The notes: generated by a model from the sequence alone, not told the origin. Shown: positions 15,967-24,397, counted from the first letter of the stretch. The stretch: DNA of 64,000 bases from Heyndrickxia sporothermodurans (GCA_018333075.1 BORH01000011.1:62001-126000); one strand, 5' to 3'. Numbers and translations: made by a program.

Positions 15967-17115
15967 TTATTTAGGAAGAAATGAGGTACGAGCTTTATAC
16001 GATTTACCTTTATAAGTAGAAGTTACATCAACATAAACACGATAACTTGTAGAAGCTCTACTTATTTTTACAGGTAAAGTCTTGCCTGTTTTTCCATAAT
16101 AAATAGTATCTTTGGTCTTATAATGGAATACAGCTTTATATTTAGTACCACTTGGAAGTCCTTTAACAGTTAAACGAACCGTACTGTATTGTTTTGGTCT
16201 AGTGTTATCAAGTTTAGCAGTTAATTTATATGTTTTAGATTTACTTGCTGGTTTAGCAGTACTAGCGCTTGAAACAGTTGTAGGTTTAGTATTAAACGAG
16301 ATTGTCTTACCATCTGTCTTGGCAACAATTGAACCCTGTTTATCCGTACGGAATACTTTTACTTTCGAACTTTTTAATCGATTTAAAACAGTTGAAGTAG
16401 GGTGACCATAACTATTCCCTTTACCCACACTAATAACTGCATAAGTTGGTTTTACAGCTTTTAAAAATGAAGCACTTGTTGATGTTTTAGCTCCATGATG
16501 TCCAACTTTTAGAACGTCTGCTTTTAGTGTTTGCTTTGATTTTAGCATGTCCGTTTCAGATTTTAACTCAGCATCCCCAGTAAATAAGAATGACTTTTTG
16601 CCATAAGTAAGACGAAGAACAGCACTCCAGTCATTTAGATCACTTTTACTGTATGTTTTTACTGGAGCAACAAATTTAGCTGAAACACCTTTGATAGGTA
16701 CAGTGACTCCCTTTTGAGCAGATTTAATTTTTACTCCTTCTTTTTTAACTGCGGTTAAGAAATTTTTATATACCTGTGTAGTGTGACTCACCTTAGGTGC
16801 GTAAATGGATTTTACCTTAAAAGCTTTTAAAACTTCATCTAAACCACCCATGTGATCAGCATCTGGATGGGTTGAGATCATCACATTAATTGTTTTTACT
16901 TTTTGCTTCTTTAAATAAGAAACAACTGTATTTCCATTTTTACCGCCATCAATAAGTATGTTTTCTCCATTTGGTGCTTTTATGTAGATACTATCCCCTT
17001 GACCAACATCAATAAAATGTACAGACATACTTTTCGTTGCTGCGTTTCCAGTTAAAGGTGCTGCAAACACAGATAAAACTAGAAGCATACTCAATAATAT
17101 TTTTTTTATTTTCAT
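15967..17115 (-). CDS. Secreted ComEC/Rec2-like MBL-fold hydrolase with C-terminal beta domain
   Basis: The 382-residue protein has a signal peptide (residues 1-25, cut near NAA). The metallo-beta-lactamase domain (about 30-275) carries HFIDVGQGDSIYI, STHPDADHMGG (HxDADH metal ligands), FTGDAE and KVGHHGAKTS, the signature set of ComEC/Rec2-related hydrolases. In ComEC this domain is thought to degrade DNA during uptake; here it is exported without a channel. Residues about 290-382 form an extra Ig-like beta domain, perhaps a wall or surface binder. It is followed by DUF3006. An extracellular nuclease or phosphoesterase role is inferred. Confidence 0.88.
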   Translation of the reverse strand: MKIKKILLSMLLVLSVFAAPLTGNAATKSMSVHFIDVGQGDSIYIKAPNGENILIDGGKNGNTVVSYLKKQKVKTINVMISTHPDADHMGGLDEVLKAFKVKSIYAPKVSHTTQVYKNFLTAVKKEGVKIKSAQKGVTVPIKGVSAKFVAPVKTYSKSDLNDWSAVLRLTYGKKSFLFTGDAELKSETDMLKSKQTLKADVLKVGHHGAKTSTSASFLKAVKPTYAVISVGKGNSYGHPTSTVLNRLKSSKVKVFRTDKQGSIVAKTDGKTISFNTKPTTVSSASTAKPASKSKTYKLTAKLDNTRPKQYSTVRLTVKGLPSGTKYKAVFHYKTKDTIYYGKTGKTLPVKISRASTSYRVYVDVTSTYKGKSYKARTSFLPK

Positions 17116-17264
17116 AGTTTCTCCTCCTCATGATAAATTTAGCACCATTATTTAAATTGTGGAAGAAGATGTTTTTAGGTTTATTGAAAATTTTATTGTG
17201 TTTTTTACAAAGGACTTATAACAGAAGGAAATAAAAGTAGTGACTCAAGAAGGTTTAGAGATTA

Positions 17265-17486
17265 TTATACGATCCTTTTTGCTTTTGATACCATCCGTTT
17301 AAAGGTTGATCTACAAGTCCCATAACCGTTAGATTTTTCATTAATTGCCTTTAAAATAGTGTTTATTTTGGCACTAGCTACAATACAAATCTTGGCTGAA
17401 TATCTTTTTAATCGATTGAACGCGATTAATTCTGATGGGTTGAATATATGCTTATTTTCAACCCTAATATCATTAATGGCCAACAT
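17265..17486 (-). pseudogene. Fragment of an HTH protein (decayed)
   Basis: The leftward frame includes ELIAFNRLKRYSAKICIVA and NGYGTCRSTFKRMVSKAKR, which resemble the core of plasmid/phage-type helix-turn-helix proteins of Bacillus. There is no ribosome site and it stops right after the HTH, so both ends seem lost. A matching N-terminal fragment of such a protein lies at about 18966-19100. A chance frame remains possible. Confidence 0.35.
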
Positions 17487-17641
17487 TCTATTAAGGGGTA
17501 TAGTAATGAGTCGGATTCTCCAAAAAACTCCAAATAAGTAGAAAATTTTACAAATAATTGTTGAATAAATCCGATTTTATGATAACATTTACATTGCGGC
17601 TGAAATTTTCCAAATTTCAAAGAATTAGGAGGAGTGCCTTT

Positions 17642-18217
17642 ATGTTGAAAATTCAGAGTTTAGAAAGGGGTTTCTTTGTGAAAAAAATCTTACATAATAA
17701 AATGAATTTATTACTTGCTTTCACAGTAGCTATTATGTGTTTAGGAGTATTTACTCCAAAAAGTCATGCTGCAATGACGACATATTCAAATTCAGGACCA
17801 ATAACAGGTGGAACATTTAAAGGAGAGACAGTAAGTTATCAAGTAACCCTTACTGGAGAAACAATTGTTGAAATGTATATGGATAAAAAAACAGCAATTC
17901 AATATGCTAATAAAGTTACACAATCAATTTCTCAACAAATTGCTTGGTTTGGTACTGCACTTGCTCTTGGAAAAAAAGCACCGCAGACAAGTACTTATGT
18001 AAGCTTTATGGGGTTAATGAATAGTATTCAAACAGGAATAATACAATCCAAAGTAAGAGCGCTTACAGATAAAAATAAAAAAGTTAAGGTAAGCTGCTAT
18101 ATAACTTCTGCCTCTGGTAAAGCAGTAGCTAATTACACTGTAAAAGCATGGGATGGTAAAATTGTAAACATGAAAGGTGTTAAAGGTATTAGGAATTTAA
18201 AAATAACTTATTATTAA
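17642..18217 (+). CDS. Secreted protein of unknown function
   Basis: A 191-residue protein with a signal peptide (hydrophobic core LLLAFTVAIMCLGVF, probable cut after SHA). The mature part has a beta-rich start (GGTFKGETVSYQVTLTGET), a central helical, hydrophobic stretch (YANKVTQSISQQIAWFGTALALG, FMGLMNSIQTGIIQ) and a beta-rich end with one Cys. Two starts are possible: ATG 17642 with AGGAGGAG nine bases upstream, or GTG 17678 with GAAAGGGG. I took the first because its site is stronger. The layout would fit a secreted toxin or bacteriocin, but I recognise no family. It is followed directly by a strong terminator. Confidence 0.7.
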   Translation: MLKIQSLERGFFVKKILHNKMNLLLAFTVAIMCLGVFTPKSHAAMTTYSNSGPITGGTFKGETVSYQVTLTGETIVEMYMDKKTAIQYANKVTQSISQQIAWFGTALALGKKAPQTSTYVSFMGLMNSIQTGIIQSKVRALTDKNKKVKVSCYITSASGKAVANYTVKAWDGKIVNMKGVKGIRNLKITYY

Positions 18218-18223
18218 ACAAAT

Positions 18224-18256
18224 AAAAAGAGACACAACTTTGTGTCTCTTTTTATT
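18224..18256 (+). terminator. Strong terminator after the secreted protein gene
   Basis: AAAAAGAGACACAA pairs with TTGTGTCTCTTTTT, a perfect stem followed by TATTTTAT. Confidence 0.85.
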
Positions 18257-18264
18257 TTATAACT

Positions 18265-18420
18265 TTATAATTTTTTATTTTTTCTAAATAAAAATCGAAT
18301 CATTGCACCTATTATAAAAATTATAATAGCCATTTTTTCGTCAACAATATTTTGTCCGTACAAAAGTACTGGACTAGCAATCATTAGTATACCAATAAAT
18401 CTAAAAATACTACTAATCAT
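18265..18420 (-). CDS. Two-span membrane miniprotein, 51 aa
   Basis: The leftward frame MISSIFRFIGILMIASPVLL... has two hydrophobic helices (residues 5-20 and 31-44) and a basic C-terminus (RFLFRKNKKL). The ribosome site (GGAAGTGAAG) is weak. No family is recognised. The Ile/Phe-rich composition with positive tail is typical of real small membrane proteins, but the call is tentative. Confidence 0.45.
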   Translation of the reverse strand: MISSIFRFIGILMIASPVLLYGQNIVDEKMAIIIFIIGAMIRFLFRKNKKL

Positions 18421-18552
18421 TTATTACTTCACTTCCATTTCATCCACTAAATAACCATTGTATTATTGGAGATAGGCAAATAGGGCTCGTAATCTTATCA
18501 CATAAGTGTTCTCTATATTTTGCATGGAACATTTTTTTAGTTTCTCGAAGCG

Positions 18553-18708
18553 TTAAAGCTCAAATAATCCTTTTGATTTCGACTGTTCTAAATCCTGTTT
18601 TATAAGCTTGATGATGTATTCTTGCATAGAAGTGTCTTCCTTAACTGTTTTAATTTTTATCTCTTTGTGCATCTCATCTTCAAGCCTTAATGGGAGTTTT
18701 TTAATAAT
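18553..18708 (-). CDS. Ribbon-helix-helix (Arc-type) protein with apparent ATT start
   Basis: The leftward frame of 51 codons reads KKLPLRLEDEMHKEIKIKT, then SMQEYIIKLIKQDLEQ, a clear ribbon-helix-helix: beta-strand, helix, turn, helix. GGGAGGTG (18713-18720) sits four to seven bases before two ATT codons, and no ATG, GTG or TTG is available in frame. Either it starts at ATT or an original ATG was mutated and the gene is dead. Such proteins act as DNA-binding repressors of plasmids, phages or toxin-antitoxin loci. Confidence 0.5.
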   Translation of the reverse strand: MIKKLPLRLEDEMHKEIKIKTVKEDTSMQEYIIKLIKQDLEQSKSKGLFEL

Positions 18709-18724
18709 TAGACACCTCCCTTAC

Positions 18725-19100
18725 ACTTTTGAATAATACCATCATGACGCCAAACCATCAAGCTGTCTTTGTTTTGAAACTCACCTTGAATTAATAGATT
18801 CAAACATGCTTTTTTATAAATTCATTACAAACATTCCGATTTTTCATCTTCAATTGATCCTCCAGATACTCCAGTTTATAATGTTGTGATCCTATTATAT
18901 TCTTCAATAACAGCTTCTTCGATCCACTTTTCTTGCCTTTGAATTAACTGGATTTGCTATATCTTTAAATTTTCCATCCGGCATTCTCTTCGAAGGCATC
19001 GCTATCATTAATCTTTTTATAAGAAAGGTCTAACATGTCTCTATAAATACGTACAGTTTGATTCAATTCTTCTATATTACTAAATGTTGAAAGATTGTAG
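18725..19100 (-). pseudogene. Decayed gene(s) with HTH-protein-like N-terminus
   Basis: Read leftward, 19100-18966 encodes SFYNLSTFSNIEELNQTVRIY and [13 protein letters not shown], which resembles the N-terminus of Bacillus phage/plasmid HTH proteins, then a stop. Further on, in shifting frames, come [15 protein letters not shown] and KLEYLEDQLKMKNRNVCNEF, coding-like but interrupted by frameshifts and stops. The stretch appears to be gene debris from one or two genes next to the element's end. Confidence 0.4.
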
Positions 19101-19164
19101 AAGGAATACCCTCTGAAAACAAAAAAGTAACGTTAAGCCTGTATTGAAGCAAACCTTTGATAAA

Positions 19165-19285
19165 TAAACCCTATATGAGTAAAATAACTCATAAGGGTAC
19201 AGCAGGTGTTTGCCTAGATCAAGTAGGCGGACGGTATAAGGATGTTGGCGCAACACTTATACACTCTGTGTTTTTTGTTTAAAAT
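19165..19285 (+). ncRNA. Candidate structured RNA with three tandem hairpins and U-tract
   Basis: Three consecutive stems are visible: 19169-19197 (CCCTATATGAGT / ACTCATAAGGG, one bulge), 19208-19232 (GTTTGCCTA / TAGGCGGAC, all paired with two G-U), and 19234-19262 (GTATAAG-TGTTG / CAACA-CTTATAC). ACAG at 19199-19202 can pair with CTGT at 19266-19269 to close stems two and three, or ACAC-TCT-GTGT can form a terminator before TTTTTTGTTT. No open frame overlaps well. I do not recognise a known RNA family. Confidence 0.45.
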
Positions 19286-19299
19286 TTGAAATGGTTTAG

Positions 19300-19347
19300 G
19301 TGACTACGAGTGACCAAAAAGTGACCAACGAGTAATAAAAAAGTCAC
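19300..19347. repeat. Phased GTGAC(C) repeats near the element's right end
   Basis: GTGAC occurs at 19300, 19310 and 19321 in direct order, with an inverted GTCAC at 19343-19347; the last two direct copies extend to GTGACCAA. The 10-11 base phasing resembles arm-type integrase sites or iterons. It lies about 280 bases from the inferred attachment junction. A role is inferred only. Confidence 0.35.
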
Positions 19348-19606
19348 TTTAATAAAAGTTTGTGAAAGTTAATGATAACTAGACTACCAACAAAGCCAAT
19401 CCCATTCCAAAAATTGTGGGATTACAAAATATCATCTTTTTATTCAAAGTAATAAAATAAAGCTGAAACTTTCTCTTAGATGAGATCGTCTAATTAAAGG
19501 GAGCATAGTATTATTTTTTTTCTTAATAAATAATTATCTAGAAAAAAGTTAATTGGAATGAACTCATATAATTTAAGGATAATATAGTATTTATGTAAAG
19601 TATATA

Positions 19607-19903
19607 TGCCTATATTTAAACACTAAAAATCAAGTATTACACCAACAAACGATTTTTATTGGAAGTTTAAATGCCTCAATCGTTCATCCTCGTGAAGTAT
19701 TTAAAGAAGGATTTCGGCGTTCTGCAGCATCAATCATATGCATTCATAATCATCCTTCTGGAGACCCTACTCCTTCACGTGAAGATATTGAAGTAACTAA
19801 ACGTTTGGTTGAATGTGGTAAAATAATTGGTATCGATATTCTTGATCATTTAATCATAGGTGATAAAAAATACGTTAGTCTTAAGGAAAAAGGGTATTTA
19901 TAA
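19607..19903 (+). pseudogene. radC: radC 3' fragment (JAB/MPN domain), right junction of integrated element
   Basis: The frame [21 protein letters not shown] through [19 protein letters not shown] is the C-terminal 98 residues of RadC (usual length about 225). It includes the JAMM motif [16 protein letters not shown]. Upstream of about 19600 RadC similarity stops and A/T-rich sequence with an in-frame stop begins. radC lies directly upstream of mreB in B. subtilis, as here. So the mobile element to the left appears to have split radC, and its 5' part should lie beyond the left edge. No usable start or ribosome site serves the fragment. Confidence 0.85.
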
Positions 19904-20093
19904 CACTATGATTTTTGCTCGACTTACGATATAATAATGTTTATGATTTTTGCAGTGACTCTATTGATTCACTAAATAAAATACGATATTTTCACTTCAA
20001 AATACACATGATAAAAAAAGAATAAACTGGTCATTGGATGCAATAATGGGAAAAGCCATATAAGCATTCCAGATTAGAAAGGGAGATACATCA

Positions 20094-21113
20094 ATGTTTG
20101 GTAGTAGAGATCTTGGTATCGATCTAGGTACAGCTAATACACTTGTATTTATAAAAGGAAAAGGAATTGTTGTTCGCGAGCCTTCGGTTGTCGCAATTCA
20201 TACGGATACGAAACAAATTGTTGCAGTTGGTAATGATGCAAAAAATATGATTGGTCGTACACCTGGTAATATAGTTGCAACAAGACCGATGAAGGATGGC
20301 GTTATTGCAGATTACGAAACAACAGCAACAATGATGAAATATTATATTAAACAAGCTACAAAGAATAAGGGTGGAGGATTATCAAGAAAGCCATATGTTA
20401 TGGTTTGCGTTCCTTCTGGAATCACTTCTGTAGAAGAAAGAGCTGTAATTGACGCAACTAGACAAGCTGGTGCACGAGATGCATTTCCAATCGAAGAACC
20501 ATTTGCAGCAGCAATAGGAGCTAATTTACCTGTATGGGAACCAACAGGAAGCATGGTAGTTGATATAGGTGGAGGAACAACAGAGGTTGCGATTATTTCA
20601 TTAGGTGGAATTGTAACAAGTCAATCCATTCGTGTAGCTGGAGATGAACTTGATGAGTCCATAATCAGTTATATTCGTAAAACCTATAATTTATTAATTG
20701 GTGATCGTACAGCTGAAGCAATAAAAATGGAAATTGGTTCAGCTGGGGAACCAGAAGGTATTGAGCCTATGGAAATTCGTGGACGAGACCTTTTAACTGG
20801 ATTACCTAAGACGATTGAAATTACCGCAGAGGAAATAGCAATGGCACTACATGATACCGTGTATGCTATAGTTGATGCTGTTAAGGGAACTTTAGAACAA
20901 ACACCACCTGAACTTGCAGCAGATATTATGGATCGTGGGATTGTTTTAACTGGTGGAGGAGCATTGCTTCGAAACTTAGATAAAGTGATTAGTAAAGAGA
21001 CTAGTATGCCTGTATTAATTGCTGAAAACCCTCTTGATTGTGTAGCTATTGGAACAGGTAATGCATTGGAACATATTGATTTGTTCAAAAATAAAGTGAA
21101 AGAAGGAAAATGA
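20094..21113 (+). CDS. mreB: Rod shape-determining protein MreB
   Basis: A 339-residue bacterial actin that forms membrane-associated filaments and guides lateral wall synthesis. It has the actin-type phosphate motifs [13 protein letters not shown] (residues 7-19) and [14 protein letters not shown], and the adenosine motif [11 protein letters not shown]. The start has GAAAGGGAG upstream. In the usual locus it follows radC; here the region upstream (19904-20093) may supply its own promoter, since the element cut the read-through from radC. A terminator separates it from mreC. Confidence 0.97.
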   Translation: MFGSRDLGIDLGTANTLVFIKGKGIVVREPSVVAIHTDTKQIVAVGNDAKNMIGRTPGNIVATRPMKDGVIADYETTATMMKYYIKQATKNKGGGLSRKPYVMVCVPSGITSVEERAVIDATRQAGARDAFPIEEPFAAAIGANLPVWEPTGSMVVDIGGGTTEVAIISLGGIVTSQSIRVAGDELDESIISYIRKTYNLLIGDRTAEAIKMEIGSAGEPEGIEPMEIRGRDLLTGLPKTIEITAEEIAMALHDTVYAIVDAVKGTLEQTPPELAADIMDRGIVLTGGGALLRNLDKVISKETSMPVLIAENPLDCVAIGTGNALEHIDLFKNKVKEGK

Positions 21114-21121
21114 TTGGGGTT

Positions 21122-21151
21122 GGGGGCATTTTTGCCCCTAGCATTTTTTTG
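21122..21151 (+). terminator. Terminator or attenuator between mreB and mreC
   Basis: GGGGGCA-TTTT-TGCCCCT hairpin followed by ATTTTTTTG. mreCD may be partly uncoupled from mreB. Confidence 0.7.
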
Positions 21152-21284
21152 TGAAACATAAATAAAGGTAGAATCGTCTAAAACAAGAAGTGATTCTCTT
21201 ATGGCCATAGGAGTTTTTAACGTTTCTTTTTTAGTGGTTTCTACTAAAAATAGTAAATGGATTTTTATTAATGGGGTGGACAAC

Positions 21285-22151
21285 ATGCCACAATTCTTTT
21301 TAAATAAACGGTTAATCATCTTGCTTATCAGTATCATCTTGCTCGTGGCATTGATTGGCTATTCTTTGCGAGACAAAGAAAATGTTTCTAAACCAGAGCA
21401 ATTTGTCAGAGATGTTGTTGGTTTTGGACAAACAATTATTGCTAAACCAACACATGGCGTGTCTAATTTTTTTGAAAGTATTAAGGATATACAGCATACA
21501 TATACCGAAAATAAAAAATTAAAAGCACGTTTAGATGAACTTCCGAAAATAACAGGTGAAAATTCGGATCTAAAAAAGGAAAACGAGGAACTTAGACAAA
21601 TTTTGAAGAAGAAGGATGATTTAAGAGATTATTCTTCAATTCAAGCTACTATAGTTCAACGTGAACCTACACAATGGTATGACCAAATCGTAATTGACAA
21701 AGGCGAGTCAAGTGGAGTAAAGAAAAATATGGCGGTTAAAACTTCAAAAGGACTTTTAGGAAAGGTTACGAGTACATCTCCAATGTATTCAACTGTTGAA
21801 TTATTAAGCTCATCAAATCCGAAAAATCGAATTTCAGCTGAGATTCTTAGTAAGAAAAAGGAATATGGACTTATTCAAGGCTATGACAGAGAGCATAAGG
21901 TGTTATTATTGAAGACAATAGAATATGACGTGAGTGTGAAAAAAGGTGATATTGTCCAGACTTCAGGCTTAAGTGATATTTTCCCAAAAGGGTTGCCAAT
22001 TGGAAAGGTTGAAAAACTAGTTCCTGATGAAAATGGTCTTACTCAAACAGCTTATGTGAAACCATATGCAGATTTTTATGATATTGAACATGTTCAAATC
22101 GTTGATCGTTCTGTAGTAAAAGACGTAAACCCTAATAAGGAGGGAGAATGA
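21285..22151 (+). CDS. mreC: Cell shape protein MreC
   Basis: A 288-residue membrane-anchored protein of the elongation machinery, acting outside the membrane as a scaffold for penicillin-binding proteins. It has an N-terminal membrane helix (residues 8-25), a coiled coil (about 65-105) and a double beta-barrel domain. I start it at ATG 21285, preceded by GGGGTGG, which gives the usual family length; an in-frame ATG at 21201 would add 28 unusual residues. mreD overlaps its stop. Confidence 0.94.
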   Translation: MPQFFLNKRLIILLISIILLVALIGYSLRDKENVSKPEQFVRDVVGFGQTIIAKPTHGVSNFFESIKDIQHTYTENKKLKARLDELPKITGENSDLKKENEELRQILKKKDDLRDYSSIQATIVQREPTQWYDQIVIDKGESSGVKKNMAVKTSKGLLGKVTSTSPMYSTVELLSSSNPKNRISAEILSKKKEYGLIQGYDREHKVLLLKTIEYDVSVKKGDIVQTSGLSDIFPKGLPIGKVEKLVPDENGLTQTAYVKPYADFYDIEHVQIVDRSVVKDVNPNKEGE

Positions 22152-22669
22152 TGAAGCGCATTGTTCTTCCTCTTATTTTAAGTGTTTGCTTTATAGCTGA
22201 AAGTATATTTGTACAATATTTTCCACATAATGCGTTTGATGGGAAGTACATCATTGTTCCACATTTCCTTTTAGTTGTATTGCAATTAATGGGCATATAC
22301 TATATACGTAATCGAACCCTTTTATACGCTTTTATTTTTGGTTTATTATTTGATATTTCTTATACTGGTATATTAGGTGTTTATTTATTTTTATTTCCAT
22401 TAACAATTTATATTACATCCAAATTGATGAAATTTCTACAATCTAATATATTTATTGCAGTTATCGTGACATTATTTAATGTTGCTCTTGTTGAATTTTT
22501 AGTGTATGAGTTGAATATATTAATTCACCAAGTAACGATGACGACGATGGATTTCTTAAATATTAGACTAGTTCCTACGTTAATATTGAATTTAATATTT
22601 TTTGTTATTTTTTCTTATCCATTAAAAAAATGGCTAGAACGTAGGAAAAAAGAAGTGTTGGATGAATAA
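22151..22669 (+). CDS. mreD: Cell shape protein MreD
   Basis: A 172-residue polytopic membrane protein with five or so hydrophobic segments that works with MreC in lateral wall growth. Of two adjacent ATGs, the second (22151) has the better spacing to AAGGAGGG. Start overlaps the mreC stop, so the pair is translationally coupled. Confidence 0.92.
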   Translation: MKRIVLPLILSVCFIAESIFVQYFPHNAFDGKYIIVPHFLLVVLQLMGIYYIRNRTLLYAFIFGLLFDISYTGILGVYLFLFPLTIYITSKLMKFLQSNIFIAVIVTLFNVALVEFLVYELNILIHQVTMTTMDFLNIRLVPTLILNLIFFVIFSYPLKKWLERRKKEVLDE

Positions 22670-22752
22670 AATTTGATCTTTTCTCACTTTGAAAAGAGGA
22701 AAATCGGTGAGTATTGTCGAATATTATAGCCACTGAGGTGAGAAGATTTCCG

Positions 22753-23433
22753 ATGAAAAAAATACAAAACGTCATGATTAAGGGAACGAAGAATGGTTTA
22801 GTTCTCCAATTGAATGATCAATGCTCGTACCCTGAGTTAAAAGAAGAGCTAAATGAAAAACTCTTGATTCATCATGTGGAAAATGAAGACAGCCCTTTAA
22901 TTTCTGTAAGAATACAGGTAGGGAATCGATATATAACTCCAGAACAAGAAGAAGAACTCAAGGAAGTTGTTAGAAATAAGCGTAATCTAGTTGTTGAAGA
23001 AGTGCATAGTAATGTGATTACAAAAGAAAAAGCTGAACAAATTCAACTGGAAGCTCAAATTTATTCAGTTACATCCATTATAAGATCTGGACAAGTATTG
23101 GAAATACCAGGGGATTTATTACTAGTAGGTGATGTGAACCCTGGTGGAACAGTTATTGCAGGTGGTAATATTTATATTATGGGTGCGCTTAAAGGAATTG
23201 CCCATGCTGGTTATGGTGGAAATAAAGAAGCAATTGTTGCTGCTTCTTTAATGGTTCCATCTCAAATTAGAATTGCAGATTGTATTAATAGAGCACCCGA
23301 TCAGTATAGCAAGGAAGAACATCATGAAATGGAATGTGCATACATAGATGATACCAATCAAATTGTTATTGATCGTTTACAAGTATTAAAGCATCTTAGA
23401 CCAAATATTACTAGTTTTAAAGGGGGATACTAA
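22753..23433 (+). CDS. minC: Septum site-determining protein MinC
   Basis: A 226-residue inhibitor of FtsZ assembly at the poles. Residues 1-100 are the N-terminal FtsZ-binding domain (VMIKGTKNGLVLQLND); residues about 115-215 are the C-terminal beta-helix (GDVNPGGTVIAGGNIYIMGALKGIAHAG) that binds MinD. ATG 22753 gives the standard start; an upstream in-frame TTG at 22714 is less likely. minD follows after two bases. Confidence 0.95.
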   Translation: MKKIQNVMIKGTKNGLVLQLNDQCSYPELKEELNEKLLIHHVENEDSPLISVRIQVGNRYITPEQEEELKEVVRNKRNLVVEEVHSNVITKEKAEQIQLEAQIYSVTSIIRSGQVLEIPGDLLLVGDVNPGGTVIAGGNIYIMGALKGIAHAGYGGNKEAIVAASLMVPSQIRIADCINRAPDQYSKEEHHEMECAYIDDTNQIVIDRLQVLKHLRPNITSFKGGY

Positions 23434-23435
23434 TC

Positions 23436-24242
23436 ATGGGTGAGGCGATCGTTATCACTTCCGGAAAAGGTGGTGTTGGAAAGACGACCACATCTGCTAA
23501 TTTAGGAACTGCACTAGCCCTCCAAGGAAAAAAAGTATGTCTTGTTGATACGGATATTGGGCTTCGTAACTTGGATGTTGTGTTAGGTCTTGAAAATCGA
23601 ATTATTTATGATTTGGTAGATGTTGTGGAAGGCCGTTGTAAAACCCATCAAGCATTAGTAAAGGATAAAAGATTTGAAGATAAATTATTTCTTCTCCCTG
23701 CCGCTCAAACAAGTGATAAGACGGCGGTAAATCCTGAGCAAATGAAAAAACTGATTGGTGAATTAAAACAAGAATATGATTATATTATCATTGATTGTCC
23801 TGCTGGTATTGAGCAAGGGTACAAAAATGCTGTTGCTGGCGCAGACAAAGCTATTGTAGTTACAACACCTGAAATATCCGCTGTTCGTGATGCAGACCGG
23901 ATCATTGGTTTATTAGAAAAAGAGGAACATATTGAAGCTCCTAAATTAATCATTAATCGAATACGAAATCATTTAATGACAAATGGTGATATGCTAGATA
24001 TCGATGAGATAACGACCCATCTATCCATTGATTTAATTGGTATTGTAATGGATGATGATGAAGTGATTAAATCTTCTAATCAAGGAGAACCTATTGCATT
24101 AAACCCTAACAGCAAATCTGCTATAGCCTATCGAAATATTTCTAGAAGAATTCTAGGTGAATCGGTACCTTTACAACAAATTGAAGATCCGAAAACGGGT
24201 GTCTTTGCAAAAATAAAAAAATTATTTGGTGTAAAAGCATAA
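23436..24242 (+). CDS. minD: Septum site-determining ATPase MinD
   Basis: A 268-residue ParA/MinD-type ATPase that recruits MinC to the membrane. It has the deviant Walker A SGKGGVGKTTT (residues 9-19), Walker B IIIDCPAG, and a C-terminal amphipathic helix (FAKIKKLFGVK) for membrane binding. It lies two bases after minC, and a strong terminator follows. Confidence 0.97.
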   Translation: MGEAIVITSGKGGVGKTTTSANLGTALALQGKKVCLVDTDIGLRNLDVVLGLENRIIYDLVDVVEGRCKTHQALVKDKRFEDKLFLLPAAQTSDKTAVNPEQMKKLIGELKQEYDYIIIDCPAGIEQGYKNAVAGADKAIVVTTPEISAVRDADRIIGLLEKEEHIEAPKLIINRIRNHLMTNGDMLDIDEITTHLSIDLIGIVMDDDEVIKSSNQGEPIALNPNSKSAIAYRNISRRILGESVPLQQIEDPKTGVFAKIKKLFGVKA

Positions 24243-24283
24243 AAGGAAGACCTTCTTTAATTTTAGGAAGGTCTTCCTTTCAT
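24243..24283 (+). terminator. Terminator after minCD
   Basis: AAGGAAGACCTTC pairs with GAAGGTCTTCCTTT, a 13-base stem. Confidence 0.8.
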
Positions 24284-24334
24284 GTTGGGTTATATAATTT
24301 TCTAATAAAGTCTCTTTGTCTTTTAATTCAGATA

Positions 24335-24364
24335 GTCATATCATATTGCTTGTCTTCATACAAT
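24335..24364 (+). promoter_or_regulatory. Sigma-E promoter of spoIVFAB
   Basis: GTCATATC (24335-24342), 14 bases, CATACAAT (24357-24364): near-perfect match to the mother-cell sigma-E consensus and correctly placed before spoIVFA, which is sigma-E controlled in B. subtilis. Confidence 0.75.
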
Positions 24365-24397
24365 AGTACAAACTTGGTAAGGGAGAATGGTGATTGA

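Noticed and set aside
19904-20093. Perfect TATAAT upstream of mreB as promoter
   Set aside because: A TATAAT is present near 19929, but no acceptable -35 lies at 16-18 bases, so it was not listed as a promoter.
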